Shown: positions 1-8,764, numbered from the stretch's first letter. The stretch is DNA of 64,000 nucleotides from Thiovibrio frasassiensis (GCF_029607905.1 NZ_JAPHEH010000001.1:959530-1023529); one strand, 5' to 3'. The notes: generated by a model not told the origin, from the sequence alone. A program made the numbers and translations.

Positions 1-120
1 AAAGAGGCCACTGAGAAAGACGCCGCCGACAAGAAGGCTGCTGCCGACAAAGAGGCCGCTGAGAAAGACGCCGCCGACAAGAAAGCTGCTACCGACAAAG
101 AGGCTTCGGAGAAAAAGGCT
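1..120 (+). repeat. 48-bp in-frame tandem repeat, 2.5 copies visible
   Basis: Units at 1-48 and 49-96 differ at only three bases, and a partial third copy runs 97-120. The unit keeps the reading frame (16 codons), so copy-number change would lengthen or shorten the charged tail of the phage protein without disrupting it. Confidence 0.85.
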
Positions 121-162
121 GTCGCTGGCAAGAAGACTCCCGCTTCCGGGCAGAAAAAATAA
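1..162 (+). CDS. C-terminal end of Mu gp35-like head/tail-region protein (partial)
   Basis: Only the last 53 codons are in the window, ending in TAA 11 bases before the gp36-like gene. The visible protein is an extremely Lys/Ala/Asp/Glu-rich tail built from 16-residue repeats of the type KEA-EKDAADKKAA-D, likely helical and highly charged. Its place directly upstream of a DUF1320 (gp36) gene is where Mu-like phages carry gp35, and some gp35-like proteins have KA-rich tails. The identity is therefore inferred from synteny; the residues themselves are low-complexity and give no family match. Confidence 0.5.
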   Translation, partial: KEATEKDAADKKAAADKEAAEKDAADKKAATDKEASEKKAVAGKKTPASGQKK

Positions 163-172
163 GGGCTGAACC

Positions 173-607
173 ATGTACTGCACCTTGGTTGATATCCGGG
201 CAACGGTTCCGGAGAATGATCTGATCCAGTTGACCGACGATACGACCCCGCCGGTTGCGGTCAATCAGGTAAATGTGGACCGGGCCATCACCGATGCCGG
301 TGAGCTGATCGACGGCTATCTCCGTGGGAGGTACACCCTGCCCCTCTCCCCGGTGCCTGGGCTGCTCAATACCCTGGCCGCCGACGTGGCGATCTACCGG
401 CTGTATGCCAGGCGGATCAAGCTCACCCCGCCGGAGGGCGTTACCGAGCGGTACAAGAGTGCCCTGAAGATCCTGGAGCAGATCCAGACCGACAAGATCT
501 CTCTCGGGTCGGAAGGTAGCGGCGGCGCGGCGACCCCGGAGGCAGGCGGGGCTGTTGTGTCCGGCCCGGCCAGACTATTCAGCCGCGACAGCATGCGAGG
601 GTTCTAA
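173..607 (+). CDS. Mu-like gp36 protein (DUF1320)
   Basis: This 144-residue protein matches the DUF1320/gp36 family of Mu-like phages: an N-terminal 'Y-T-DI-V-I-LTD' type segment, then a helical core with the pattern AITDAGELIDGYLRGRY-LPL and LLN-LAADVAIYRLYARR. Family members sit in the head-tail connector part of the Mu structural operon, and a connector or tail-completion role is generally assumed. It lies 11 bp after the gp35-like gene and 3 bp before the gp37-like gene. The Gly/Ala-rich C-terminus (about residues 112-130) is a likely disordered tail. Exact function is not established for the family. Confidence 0.9.
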   Translation: MYCTLVDIRATVPENDLIQLTDDTTPPVAVNQVNVDRAITDAGELIDGYLRGRYTLPLSPVPGLLNTLAADVAIYRLYARRIKLTPPEGVTERYKSALKILEQIQTDKISLGSEGSGGAATPEAGGAVVSGPARLFSRDSMRGF

Positions 608-610
608 TCT

Positions 611-1129
611 ATGCTTACCCAGATCGAAGATGCGATCGTCGCCCGCATAAAAACAAAGCTGGGCAGCACTGCCGGGATGGTTGCCGTGCAGAAAGGGGCC
701 GAAGGTATCCCGCACCCGGCCGTCTATGTCTCCACCGAGGCGGCGCAGTTCGAGAAGGTCACCATGCAGAGCTACCGCCAGGAGGTGACGATCTTTGTTG
801 ATGTCATCTTCTCCCACCTGGCCAGTGAGGGTGAGCGGCGCAAGGGGGTGTATCTGATCCTGCAAGGCATCGTCCAGACCCTGTTGCTGCAAAATTTGGG
901 GCTGGCCATCAAAGCCTTGGTGCCGCGCAACTGGAAGAATGTCACCACCGAGGAATTCAGGGAGAAAGGGCTCATCGTCTACTCGCTGGAGCTGGCTACC
1001 TCGTTTGTTATTACGAAGCTCGATGAAGAGGAGGTCGCGGATCTGCTCACGGTCGGCTTCAATTACTACCTGCAAGATCCGGCGGATGACGGAGTGGCCG
1101 ACGCCTCGGATGAGTTAACCCTTTTGTAA
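611..1129 (+). CDS. Mu-like gp37 protein (DUF1834)
   Basis: The 172-residue product begins 'MLTQIEDAIVARIK', typical of the gp37/DUF1834 family, which follows gp36 in Mu-like structural operons. The middle (residues 40-70) is beta-rich with the pattern R-EVTIFVDVI, resembling tail-terminator folds, so a tail terminator or connector role is plausible but is inference. It starts 3 bp after the stop of the gp36 gene, consistent with translational coupling. The acidic last 30 residues look disordered. Confidence 0.87.
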   Translation: MLTQIEDAIVARIKTKLGSTAGMVAVQKGAEGIPHPAVYVSTEAAQFEKVTMQSYRQEVTIFVDVIFSHLASEGERRKGVYLILQGIVQTLLLQNLGLAIKALVPRNWKNVTTEEFREKGLIVYSLELATSFVITKLDEEEVADLLTVGFNYYLQDPADDGVADASDELTLL

Positions 1130-1140
1130 GGAGAAGACCC

Positions 1141-1320
1141 ATGAGAGTAAAAGCCGCGCCGGGCCTCAAGTGCCCGATGGAAGGCAAGCCCAGAGAGTAC
1201 ATCACCGACAGCAAGGCGGTGGAGGTATCTGAATCTCCATATTATCGCCGCCTGGTCACCGATGGCTCCCTGATTGAAGTCGCAGCAGCCCCGCAAAAAG
1301 TCAAGGGAGGTGACCGGTAA
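1141..1320 (+). CDS. small phage protein, DUF2635 family (Mu gp38 position)
   Basis: A 59-residue protein starts at ATG 1141 behind an AAGGAGAAG ribosome binding site. It reads MRVKAAPGLKCPMEG, then a Y-T-D segment and 'SPYYRRLVTDGSLIEV', matching DUF2635, the short basic protein found immediately before the sheath gene in Mu-like phages. Its stop codon shares one base with the sheath start (TAATG at 1318-1322), so the two genes are probably translationally coupled. Function is unknown; the constant position suggests a role in tail assembly. Confidence 0.85.
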   Translation: MRVKAAPGLKCPMEGKPREYITDSKAVEVSESPYYRRLVTDGSLIEVAAAPQKVKGGDR

Positions 1321-2750
1321 TGGCATCCAAGAATATCAGCTTTGACACCATCCTTGCCAGTCTCCGCAAGCCTGGCAAGTACGGCGAGTTTAATCTCAGG
1401 CTGGCGGTTCGGACTCTGCCAGCCAACAAACAGCGCATGCTGATAGTGGGCCAACGGCTGGCCGCTGGCTCCGTGGCCGAAAAGGTGCCCACCTTGGCCT
1501 TTTCCGATGCACAGGCGGCCGACTACTTCGGCCAGGGCTCAGTGGCCCACCTGATGACCAGGGCGGCGATCGTGGCTAACCCCTACCTGGACCTCACCAT
1601 CGTGGCGCTTGATGATGCCGCTACCGGGGTGGCGGCGCTCGGCAGCACCAAGATCAACGGGCCTGCCACCAGTTCCGGCAGCAACACGGTATTTATCGCC
1701 AACCGAAAAATTGAGGTGGGTGTCGTCAGTGGCGATACGGCCGCATCCATGGCCACGACACTTAACACCGAGCTGGCCAAATACCCGGACCTGCCGGTCA
1801 CTGCAGAGGTGGATGGCGGAGACACGGAGAAAGTCAACTTCACGGCCAAGAACAAAGGCACGCTCGGCAACCAGATCGGCATCACTTTTTCATCCACCGC
1901 CACGGGCGTAACCTCCACCATTGTCGCCATGAATGGCGGTGCGGTGGATCCGGATATCGCCGCCGCTTTGGCTACGGTTTTTGCCGAGCAGTATCATGTG
2001 GTTGCCACTCCCTATAACGACGAGACCAGCATCACGGCGCTGCGCACCCACCTTTTCTCGGTGTCGGGTTCGCTGGAGAAACGACCTGGAATAGGGTTCT
2101 ATGGCAACACCGGGGCGCTTGCCGCCACCACGACGCTCTCCGGCCTGATCAACGATGGCCGGATCTATGCGCCTTATCTGCGGGGTACACGGTCGTTACC
2201 CTATGAACTCGCTGCGGCATTCTCGTCCGTCGTGGCTTTTGAGGAAGATCCGGCCATGCCGCTCAATACTCTGGAGCTGAAAGGCATCCATGCCCCGGCC
2301 ATCGATCAGCGGCTCTCTCGCACCGAGCAGGAGAACTGTCTCTACAACGGGGTTACACCGCTGGAGGTTGGCCCAGGAGAAAGGGTGCAGATCGTGCGTG
2401 CCGTCTCCACGTATGTTCAGGATGCCCAGGGGGTGGACGACATTTCCTTGCTCGACATCACCACTATCCGCTCGCTCGACTACAGCAGGAAAGCATGGCT
2501 GGACAGGATCTCTTTGCGCTTCCCTCGGTCGAAAAAGACCGCCAGGGTAAAATCGGCCATCTACACCGAGCTGCTTGATGTCTCTTACAAGCTGGAAGAG
2601 CTGGAGATTTTGGAAAACGTTGACGAGCACAAGTCTAAACTCCTTGTTGAGGACGATCTGCAAGATCCCACTCGGGTGAATGCAGCTATCCCGGCGGACG
2701 TGGTCAACGGCCTGCATGTGTTCGCAGCCCGGATTGACCTGTATCTGTAA
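1320..2750 (+). CDS. contractile tail sheath protein (Mu gpL-like)
   Basis: At 476 residues it has the size of Mu gpL/gp39. The N-terminus 'ISFDTILASLRKPG-Y-EFN' and the following 'QRMLIVGQRLA' are typical of the family, as is the C-terminal 'R-NAAIPADVVNGLHVFAARIDLYL'. Sheath subunits polymerise around the tail tube and contract to drive the tube through the host envelope, so this prophage encodes a myovirus-type particle. It starts one base inside the DUF2635 stop codon and precedes the tube gene in Mu order. Confidence 0.95.
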   Translation: MASKNISFDTILASLRKPGKYGEFNLRLAVRTLPANKQRMLIVGQRLAAGSVAEKVPTLAFSDAQAADYFGQGSVAHLMTRAAIVANPYLDLTIVALDDAATGVAALGSTKINGPATSSGSNTVFIANRKIEVGVVSGDTAASMATTLNTELAKYPDLPVTAEVDGGDTEKVNFTAKNKGTLGNQIGITFSSTATGVTSTIVAMNGGAVDPDIAAALATVFAEQYHVVATPYNDETSITALRTHLFSVSGSLEKRPGIGFYGNTGALAATTTLSGLINDGRIYAPYLRGTRSLPYELAAAFSSVVAFEEDPAMPLNTLELKGIHAPAIDQRLSRTEQENCLYNGVTPLEVGPGERVQIVRAVSTYVQDAQGVDDISLLDITTIRSLDYSRKAWLDRISLRFPRSKKTARVKSAIYTELLDVSYKLEELEILENVDEHKSKLLVEDDLQDPTRVNAAIPADVVNGLHVFAARIDLYL

Positions 2751-2767
2751 GACAAAGCACGGCCACG

Positions 2768-2793
2768 GCTGACAACTGCTGACGGCTGTCAGC
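2768..2793 (+). other. hairpin between sheath and tube genes
   Basis: GCTGACA at 2768-2774 pairs perfectly with TGTCAGC at 2787-2793 around a 12-nt loop. It lies 19 bp before the tube start and has no T-tract, so it is not an intrinsic terminator. It could be an mRNA processing or stability element that sets the sheath to tube ratio; that role is inference. Confidence 0.45.
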
Positions 2794-2812
2794 TAAAGAA
2801 AAGGAGAAACCC

Positions 2813-3166
2813 ATGTCTGAATACGTATCGCGAGTGCTTCTGGAGGTTAACGGCCAGGAGATTGATGATTTCAAAACCGTCACCGAGGGCGAGGTCGAAC
2901 TCGCCAAACAGGTGAAGTTGATGAACAAGACCGGCTCCATGGACACCACCCCGCGCTACACCGTCGATGTGGAGTACGTGGTGCCAGCGGATGCGCCCGA
3001 ATTTGATTTCGAGGGCGTAAAAAATGGCACCCTGACCATCGACAAGCAAAACGGGGTGAGGGTGACCTATACCGGGGTAACTCGCCTCAAGATCGGCAGC
3101 GTTAAATACGACGGCGACAATGAAGCGACCAAAACCATTAACTTCGGCGCAGCCGGGAAGGTGTAG
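2813..3166 (+). CDS. tail tube protein (Mu gpM-like)
   Basis: This 117-residue protein has the length and position of Mu gpM/gp40. The acidic beta-rich sequence, with 'LEVNGQEIDDF-TVTEGE' at the start and 'KNGTLTIDKQNG-RVTYTGVTRLKIGSVKYDGDNE' in the second half, fits the phage tail tube family whose hexamers stack to form the inner tube. A strong AAGGAGAAA site sits 8 bp before ATG. It is followed two bases later by the chaperone gene. Confidence 0.92.
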   Translation: MSEYVSRVLLEVNGQEIDDFKTVTEGEVELAKQVKLMNKTGSMDTTPRYTVDVEYVVPADAPEFDFEGVKNGTLTIDKQNGVRVTYTGVTRLKIGSVKYDGDNEATKTINFGAAGKV

Positions 3167-3168
3167 CG

Positions 3169-3528
3169 ATGCTGGAAGAGAAAGGGACATTGCCGTTCGG
3201 CATCGAGAGGGATGGGGCTGTGCATCGCAAGTATACCCTGCGGGAGCAGTTGGTCTGTGACGCGATCGAGGTATTCGATTCCGACGATGCGGAACGGGCA
3301 GGAAAGAGTGATTCATTCTTCGGGGTGTGCGTCATGGCCCAGCGGCTGTCGGTGGATGGCATCCCGCAGGAAGAGATCACTACGGCCCTGCTGATGACCA
3401 TGCGCCAGACAGACTTCAACGAGCTGGCCGCTGCGGACAAGAGGCTGGAAGAGAAGAGGCGCACGTTTCGAGGCGCGGCTGAAGCCGCAGCGAAAGCTCC
3501 AGATAGCGTTGGTGAAGCTGGGGCTTAG
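3169..3528 (+). CDS. tail assembly chaperone, short (0-frame) product (Mu gp41-like)
   Basis: The 119-residue product is helical and sits between tube and tape measure, the position of Mu gp41. Such proteins coat the tape measure during tail assembly. The last 45 residues overlap an open +1/-2 reading frame (3395-3658) whose translation looks like a real phage extension. This gene is therefore probably the upstream half of a programmed-frameshift pair. The C-terminal tail of the 0-frame product is Ala/Glu-rich with no obvious fold. Confidence 0.85.
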   Translation: MLEEKGTLPFGIERDGAVHRKYTLREQLVCDAIEVFDSDDAERAGKSDSFFGVCVMAQRLSVDGIPQEEITTALLMTMRQTDFNELAAADKRLEEKRRTFRGAAEAAAKAPDSVGEAGA

Positions 3529-3658
3529 CTACCAGGAGACTCTAACGATGCCGGAGGGAGAGGCCATGGGTCTTCTCCTTGCCCACGAAGAGCTTGTCTC
3601 CCCGAAGAAGAAAAAGACCTACGTCGTAAAGAGGAAGAAACCGAGCCATGGCCGATAA
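3395..3658 (+). CDS. frameshift extension of the tail assembly chaperone (Mu gp41' type)
   Basis: After a TGA at 3392-3394 this frame stays open to TAA 3656-3658 and overlaps the tape measure start by 11 bp. From about 3482 it reads 'KLQIALVKLGLSYQETLTM', then 'PEGEAMGLLLAHEEL', then a Lys/Arg-rich tail. That is protein-like and fits the second part of tail chaperones. It lies +1 (equivalently -2) relative to the gp41-like frame. Tailed phages commonly join these frames by ribosomal frameshifting, and Mu itself is reported to use -2. An internal ATG at 3548 would give only 36 residues. The slip site is not pinned; a purine run at 3447-3459 is one place to look. Confidence 0.7.
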
Positions 3659-5453
3659 CATGAAACTGTTCCTGGAGCTGGTCGCAAATGCGTCCGGCTT
3701 CAAGACGGAAATGAACAGCTCGAAAAGCGCGGTGACACGGTTTGCCCGTGGCGCGAAGAGTGAACTGGACGCGTTGAAAGGTGCGTTCGGTTCTGTTCAT
3801 GGCCAGTTGGCTTCTCTCGGTGTCGGTATCGGAGCCGTCAAGATCATGATGGACTCCGCCCGGCTCGACAAGTCGCTGACCCAGATCGGCCAGACCGCCG
3901 GAGAAGGGAGCGGCAAGGTGTCGGCGCTGCGAGCGGAACTCTTTGCTCTGTCCAGAGAATCAGGTCAAGGCGTTGAGGATCTGCGAGACGGGTTCAACTC
4001 CCTGGTGCAGTCCGGGCTCAACATGAAAGAGTCCAAGGAGGCATTGAAAGGCATCAATACGGCCATGGCCGTGACAGGTGCCAACGCTCAGACTTTGTCG
4101 TCCGGACTTACTGTTGCGGCCACTGCTTACAACTTTGACCTGGCCAAGCCAGGGATGGCACTGGATATGCTCGACAAGATGACCGTGGCTGGTCGTCTAG
4201 GAAATGCCGAGCTAGAGAACCTCTCCTCCATCTTCGCCAGGGTCGGGGTCAATTCGGCCAGCGCTGGTATGGGTTTTGAAAAGACCCTTGCCTTTATCGA
4301 GGGGCTGTCCATGGTGGAGAAAAACCCTGAGCGTCTGGCCACTTTGGCAGACAGCACCATGCGGGTATTCACCAATCTCAAGTACATGTCCGAGGCGCAG
4401 AAAGGCACAGGGGTCAAGTTTTTCGATGCGAAAGGCGCACGGCGTGACGCCCTGGACGTGCTGGGTGACATCAAGAAGAAATACGACACCCTCACCACCG
4501 ATCAGCAGCGGGCGGTCTTCATCCAAAAGGCATTCGGCCATGCCGACCTTGACACCATCAAGGGTATCAAGACCTTGCTTCAGGGCGATGCCTTGGACAA
4601 GGTGCGTGAGTTCTCTGCCACCATCAGCGATGCCGGGGGCACCTTGAAAAGGGACTTCTCTGAAGCGACCCGGAACCTGATCGACCAGACCGGCATGCTG
4701 AAAAACGACCTGCGTGAAGCGGCGGACGGATTTGTCCAACCGATAAACAAGACCCTGGGGCAGTTCATCCAGTTTGCCCGAGATAAAAAAGAGAATGGCG
4801 GCCTGGATCTGGACGGGAAAGAGATGATCATGGGCGGGCTCGGCGGCACGTTTGGGACCCTGCTGCTTGCGAGATATGGCGCCAAAAGTGTGGGCGCAGC
4901 GGTCAAGAAGATGCTCGGTCACGGTAGCTCCGTTGGCCTGGGAGTAGCCGAAGGCAAAGCCCTGGAAATGGCGGCGGGGGTGACGCCGGTTTTTGTCGTC
5001 AATTGGCCAGGTGGTTTTGGTGCGGGAGGAGCGGCGGCAGTTGCCGAGACTGCTGCAGCGGCTGCTGGCGGTGGCTCCACATTGGCTGCTGCTGCTCCTC
5101 TGGCCATCCCGCTTGCCACTGCCGTTGTCGCTGAACTATCCATGGTCATCGGCAAGGCAATAACCGACGCTCAGGTCTCCGCATCGTCGCAAGAGACTCT
5201 GCGCAGCCTCCGGGGTCGGCACATGGTCATGGGGGGCGGCGAAGACAGCTATCAGGTGAAAGCAATCGATTCCGTGCTTAATCGTGGCTATGAAGGTGGT
5301 AGAGGCCAGATGAAAAACGACATCAACCTGAGTATCGCCATTGACGGCAACAACCGGGTGGTAACGCAAACCAGCGACCCGAACACCCATACCAAGATCA
5401 ACACCATGCGGCGCGGCAGCTTTGCCCCTGCGGCTATGGCTTCGTCCCATTAA
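3648..5453 (+). CDS. tail tape measure protein
   Basis: The 601-residue protein has the layout of Mu-like tape measures. It has an N-terminal 'LELVANASGFKTEMNSSKSA' coiled region, a TIGR01760-type core around residues 80-300, and a Gly/Ala-rich hydrophobic stretch about 415-510 that could cross the host membrane. Its length sets tail length and it is ejected at the front of the DNA. It starts inside the chaperone extension (11-bp overlap), which suggests coupled translation. At 601 residues it implies a rather short tail. Confidence 0.92.
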   Translation: MADNMKLFLELVANASGFKTEMNSSKSAVTRFARGAKSELDALKGAFGSVHGQLASLGVGIGAVKIMMDSARLDKSLTQIGQTAGEGSGKVSALRAELFALSRESGQGVEDLRDGFNSLVQSGLNMKESKEALKGINTAMAVTGANAQTLSSGLTVAATAYNFDLAKPGMALDMLDKMTVAGRLGNAELENLSSIFARVGVNSASAGMGFEKTLAFIEGLSMVEKNPERLATLADSTMRVFTNLKYMSEAQKGTGVKFFDAKGARRDALDVLGDIKKKYDTLTTDQQRAVFIQKAFGHADLDTIKGIKTLLQGDALDKVREFSATISDAGGTLKRDFSEATRNLIDQTGMLKNDLREAADGFVQPINKTLGQFIQFARDKKENGGLDLDGKEMIMGGLGGTFGTLLLARYGAKSVGAAVKKMLGHGSSVGLGVAEGKALEMAAGVTPVFVVNWPGGFGAGGAAAVAETAAAAAGGGSTLAAAAPLAIPLATAVVAELSMVIGKAITDAQVSASSQETLRSLRGRHMVMGGGEDSYQVKAIDSVLNRGYEGGRGQMKNDINLSIAIDGNNRVVTQTSDPNTHTKINTMRRGSFAPAAMASSH

Positions 5454-5466
5454 GAGGATCACCTGA

Positions 5467-6777
5467 ATGCCTGATCTTTACCCAGCAGAACTCGACGGTT
5501 TCGCCCTGGAGATAGAAACCATCGACGATGCGTTCGAGAAAGCCATCGTCCGGCATGAGTACCCGTTTAAGGACGGGGCGCTCCTGGAGGACATGGGCCA
5601 GAAGGCGCGGGTCGTGAAGTTCCGCTGCTATTTCTGGGACGATGGGGCGGATCATGAAACCTACGACACCCACCAGGAGCTGGTGGACCATCTGGCCTCT
5701 CTGGAGATCAGTGAGCTGGTCCATCCGAAATACGGGCCGCTGCGAGGCTGCGTCGAATCGATGTCGGTGCGCCATGACGAGCGACAGCGGACGGCGGAGA
5801 TCGACATCACCTTTGTCCATGGCCTTATCGAGGACGGCGGCGATACCAGCCACACGGATGTCGAGGCGGTGGCCGAGGAGGCATACAACGACGGCATCGA
5901 AGACCAGAAACGGGAGTTTGCCGACGATGTAAGGGACGCCCTGGGGCCGGAAGCTTCCGGCATCCTGGACCGAGTGCTTGACCCGGCGCTGGGAATCGTG
6001 GAGCAGTTCCAGGACGTGTCCACCAAGGCCAGAAACTACCTCAAAACGGTTGAGACCTACGTCGGCACCATGCAGGCTACGCTGAATACCATCGCCAATC
6101 CGGCCAACTCCCTGGTCTCCACCATAAATTACGGCACCAACCTGCCCGGCCGGGTAATCGGCAGCCTGAGCCGAGTCGTGGAGCGCTATGCCCTGCTCTA
6201 CGACACGCTCCGTTCCGCCCCGGCCAGGTTTGTGGACAGCATGACCTTCGGCCTCAAGGGGCTGGCGAACGCCTCGGGCAAATTCTCCAAAACCACGACC
6301 ATCGCGGCGGCAAGCCATACCGCGCTGCAGACCGCCTATTGCTACAAGGCGGATGAGACGCTACGGGTGGCCCAGAAAAAGAATGAAGGGGTTCGGGCCT
6401 TTGATGTCCTGGGGAATTACACGGCTCCGGCAGCGGCCGGCACCGGGGTTTCGTCCCTCGCCCCTGAAACGACCATGACGGTGAATGAGCTTGAAAGCAG
6501 CCTGGCTGTTGTGCGGGCAAGTCTTCAGGAGGCCGTGGAGCTGTCTCGGCAGAGCACCAGCCTGAAACAGCAGGCCCTCCAGCTCCAGATCCATGTGAGC
6601 AATATCAAGCTGGAGCGGGAGAAGATTATCCGGATCCTGCTCGACAACCCCATGCCGCTGCATCTGGTCTGCCTGCGATACGGCCTGCCCTATAACGCCG
6701 CCGAGCGGTTGCTGACGATCAACGCTATCCGTAACCCCAATTGCGCCAGCGGCGAGGTGGGCGTGTATGCCTCCTGA
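5467..6777 (+). CDS. Mu gpN-like tail/DNA circularisation protein
   Basis: The first ~95 residues match the DNA_circ_N family seen in Mu gpN, with the pattern 'HEYPFKDGALLEDMGQKARVV-F' followed by 'LVDHLASLEISELVHPKYGPLRG'. That is the baseplate hub-adaptor type fold that links tube to hub. The C-terminal half is helical and may form a long coiled section. It follows the tape measure by 13 bp and overlaps gpP by 11 bp. In Mu this protein is needed for tail assembly, and a form of it travels with the injected DNA. Confidence 0.9.
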   Translation: MPDLYPAELDGFALEIETIDDAFEKAIVRHEYPFKDGALLEDMGQKARVVKFRCYFWDDGADHETYDTHQELVDHLASLEISELVHPKYGPLRGCVESMSVRHDERQRTAEIDITFVHGLIEDGGDTSHTDVEAVAEEAYNDGIEDQKREFADDVRDALGPEASGILDRVLDPALGIVEQFQDVSTKARNYLKTVETYVGTMQATLNTIANPANSLVSTINYGTNLPGRVIGSLSRVVERYALLYDTLRSAPARFVDSMTFGLKGLANASGKFSKTTTIAAASHTALQTAYCYKADETLRVAQKKNEGVRAFDVLGNYTAPAAAGTGVSSLAPETTMTVNELESSLAVVRASLQEAVELSRQSTSLKQQALQLQIHVSNIKLEREKIIRILLDNPMPLHLVCLRYGLPYNAAERLLTINAIRNPNCASGEVGVYAS

Positions 6778-7840
6778 TAACGTTACCCTCCAGATCGGTG
6801 GCCAGCGGATCGAGCGGTTCGCCTCGTACTCGGTGGAAGCGGATATCTACACGGCGGACGATGCCTTTTCCCTGGAGGTGGCCGCTCCCGAGATAGAGAT
6901 CAAGCGAGGGCAGCAGTGCCAGCTGTACGTAAACGACACCCTGGAGCTGACCGGCATCATCGACAAGCGCTCCCGTAAATATGACAAGAGCGGCTCGCTT
7001 GTTATGCGGATCGAGGGACGGGATCTGATGGGGCTCCTGGTGGACTCCTACTGCGAGGAGTTTGTCACAGTCCAGGGCAAGAAGCTCTCGGAGCTGGCGG
7101 CAATGCTGCTCAAGACCGTGCCGTTCATCAACCGCAAGCAGATCCAGTACCAGGAGAATATCGTCGGTAAGCTGAAGGGCAAGAAGCGGAGCGTGGACAC
7201 CCCGCTGATCGGCTACCTGGACACCCCGCAGAAGATCTCGCAGATCGCGCCGGGCATGACCGTGTTCGAGGTGCTGCGGACCTATGCTGCCAGCCGGGGG
7301 TTGATGTTTTTTGCCCTGGCGGACGGTACCCTTGTTTTCGGCAGGCCGAAGGCCAAGGGCGAGCCGATGTTTACGCTCACCAACACGAAGAGCGGGGTCG
7401 GCAACAATGTGCTGGAGGGCGAGGAGGTCGATGATATCTCGAAGCGGTACTCGAAGGTGACGGTTATCGGCCAGGCGCAGGGCCAGGATGATGACGGCAT
7501 GGACGCCACCAAGATCACCACTAAGGGCGTGGTGGAAGATAAAGAGCTTCCCTTCTACAAGCCCTTTGTCACCAGGGATAACAACGATTCGCAAAGCCCG
7601 GCGCTCCACGCCAGGTTCTTGATGGAGCAGCAGCGGCACCAGGGCTATCAGCTCCACTATAAGGTCCAGGGCCACAGCCAAAACGGCAAGAACTGGCAGA
7701 TAAACGAGCTGTGCGAGGTCCATGACGAAGTGCTGGGGGTCGATGGGGTGTTTCTTATCTACGGCCGCACCTTTGACCGCTCCCGATCGGACGGAACCAT
7801 CACCAGGCTGAAGCTTGGGCCTCCGGGGTTGGTGCAATGA
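6767..7840 (+). CDS. baseplate hub protein, Mu gpP (gp44)-like
   Basis: This 357-residue product begins 'NVTLQIGGQRIERFASYSVE', typical of gp44/late-control-D hub proteins that trimerise beneath the tube and carry the spike. Segments 'RGQQCQLYVNDTLELTGIIDKR' and 'RIEGRDLMGLLVDSYC' correspond to the barrel domains. The start overlaps gpN by 11 bp and the stop overlaps the spike start by 4 bp, so the three genes are tightly coupled. Confidence 0.92.
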   Translation: MPPDNVTLQIGGQRIERFASYSVEADIYTADDAFSLEVAAPEIEIKRGQQCQLYVNDTLELTGIIDKRSRKYDKSGSLVMRIEGRDLMGLLVDSYCEEFVTVQGKKLSELAAMLLKTVPFINRKQIQYQENIVGKLKGKKRSVDTPLIGYLDTPQKISQIAPGMTVFEVLRTYAASRGLMFFALADGTLVFGRPKAKGEPMFTLTNTKSGVGNNVLEGEEVDDISKRYSKVTVIGQAQGQDDDGMDATKITTKGVVEDKELPFYKPFVTRDNNDSQSPALHARFLMEQQRHQGYQLHYKVQGHSQNGKNWQINELCEVHDEVLGVDGVFLIYGRTFDRSRSDGTITRLKLGPPGLVQ

Positions 7841-8403
7841 TCAGGGTTCGCATCACATCTATGTGGGAAGGGGTGATCAAGCGCTTCAGCGCCTCCGGCC
7901 GGGCTGGGGAGACCTTTACCGATCGGGAGGTTTTTCAGCACTACGGGTACACCTCGCGGCCCCTGCCGGGTGCGGAGGGGATTGCCGACAAGGATGGGAA
8001 CCACATCGTTCTGGTCGCCTCGGATGACCGGCGTTACCGGATACCTATCGAGGAGGGCGAGGTTGCCCTGTATGACGATCAGGGCATGGTCATTCATCTG
8101 AAGCGTGGAAAAGAGGTCCATATATATGGATGCGACAAGCTGACCGCGGATGTCGGAGCAGAAGCCAAGATCACCGCGCCGGTGGCCACGGTGGTTGCCG
8201 CCACCAGCTGCCAGGTGACCAGCCCCATAATTAACCTGGGCGGCGACCGCGGATCACTGCGGTCACTCATCGACGAGCGGTTCCTTGCCCTGTTTAACGG
8301 CCACAATCACGGTGGAATACAGCCCGGCAGCGGCAATAGCGCCGGGCCGAACACAACGCTGACGCTGGGCAACACTTGCACCAGCATCACCAAGGCGGGC
8401 TGA
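7837..8403 (+). CDS. baseplate assembly/central spike protein, Mu gp45-like (V-type)
   Basis: At 188 residues this is Mu gp45-sized. It has an N-terminal OB-like domain (about 1-90), then a beta-helix needle of short repeats (about 95-140). The membrane-piercing tip carries 'FNGHNHGG' with H156 and H158. An H-x-H pair at the trimer axis binds iron in characterised gp45/gpV spikes, so iron binding at the tip is expected here. It overlaps the hub gene by 4 bp. Confidence 0.92.
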   Translation: MIRVRITSMWEGVIKRFSASGRAGETFTDREVFQHYGYTSRPLPGAEGIADKDGNHIVLVASDDRRYRIPIEEGEVALYDDQGMVIHLKRGKEVHIYGCDKLTADVGAEAKITAPVATVVAATSCQVTSPIINLGGDRGSLRSLIDERFLALFNGHNHGGIQPGSGNSAGPNTTLTLGNTCTSITKAG

Positions 8404-8404
8404 G

Positions 8405-8764
8405 ATGGATTTCGCAATCACCCTACAGGATGGCCAGGCCCAGATGACCTTCGTCGGGGCTGGCAACATCTTCAATAATATCTACCTCAGCCTGACCGTG
8501 AAAAAAGGCTCCTTCTTCCACAACCCCGCCTTCGGTCTGCGGCAGCGGGGCAGGCTGAAAAACACCGAGGCCACGGCGGCGCTGATCCGCCACGATTATA
8601 AAGAGGCCCTGCAATGGCTCATCGATACAGGCCGCGCCCGGTCGGTGGATGTCTCGTCGGAACGTGACCGTCGGCAGGATCTGAATCGCCTGAAATTGCT
8701 GGTCGAAGTCGTGCAGGCGGACGGCCGCACGGTGACATTCACGACATTCAAAGAGGTGGTGTGA
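8405..8764 (+). CDS. baseplate wedge protein, Mu gp46-like
   Basis: The 119-residue product belongs to the phage GP46 family (gp25-like wedge proteins). It has the early 'MDFAIT', then 'GSFFHNPAFGLR', then 'ALQWLIDTGRARSVDV' seen in this family. It starts one base after the spike stop, and its TGA shares a base with the ATG of the next gene, so the baseplate genes are translated as a coupled string. Confidence 0.9.
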   Translation: MDFAITLQDGQAQMTFVGAGNIFNNIYLSLTVKKGSFFHNPAFGLRQRGRLKNTEATAALIRHDYKEALQWLIDTGRARSVDVSSERDRRQDLNRLKLLVEVVQADGRTVTFTTFKEVV

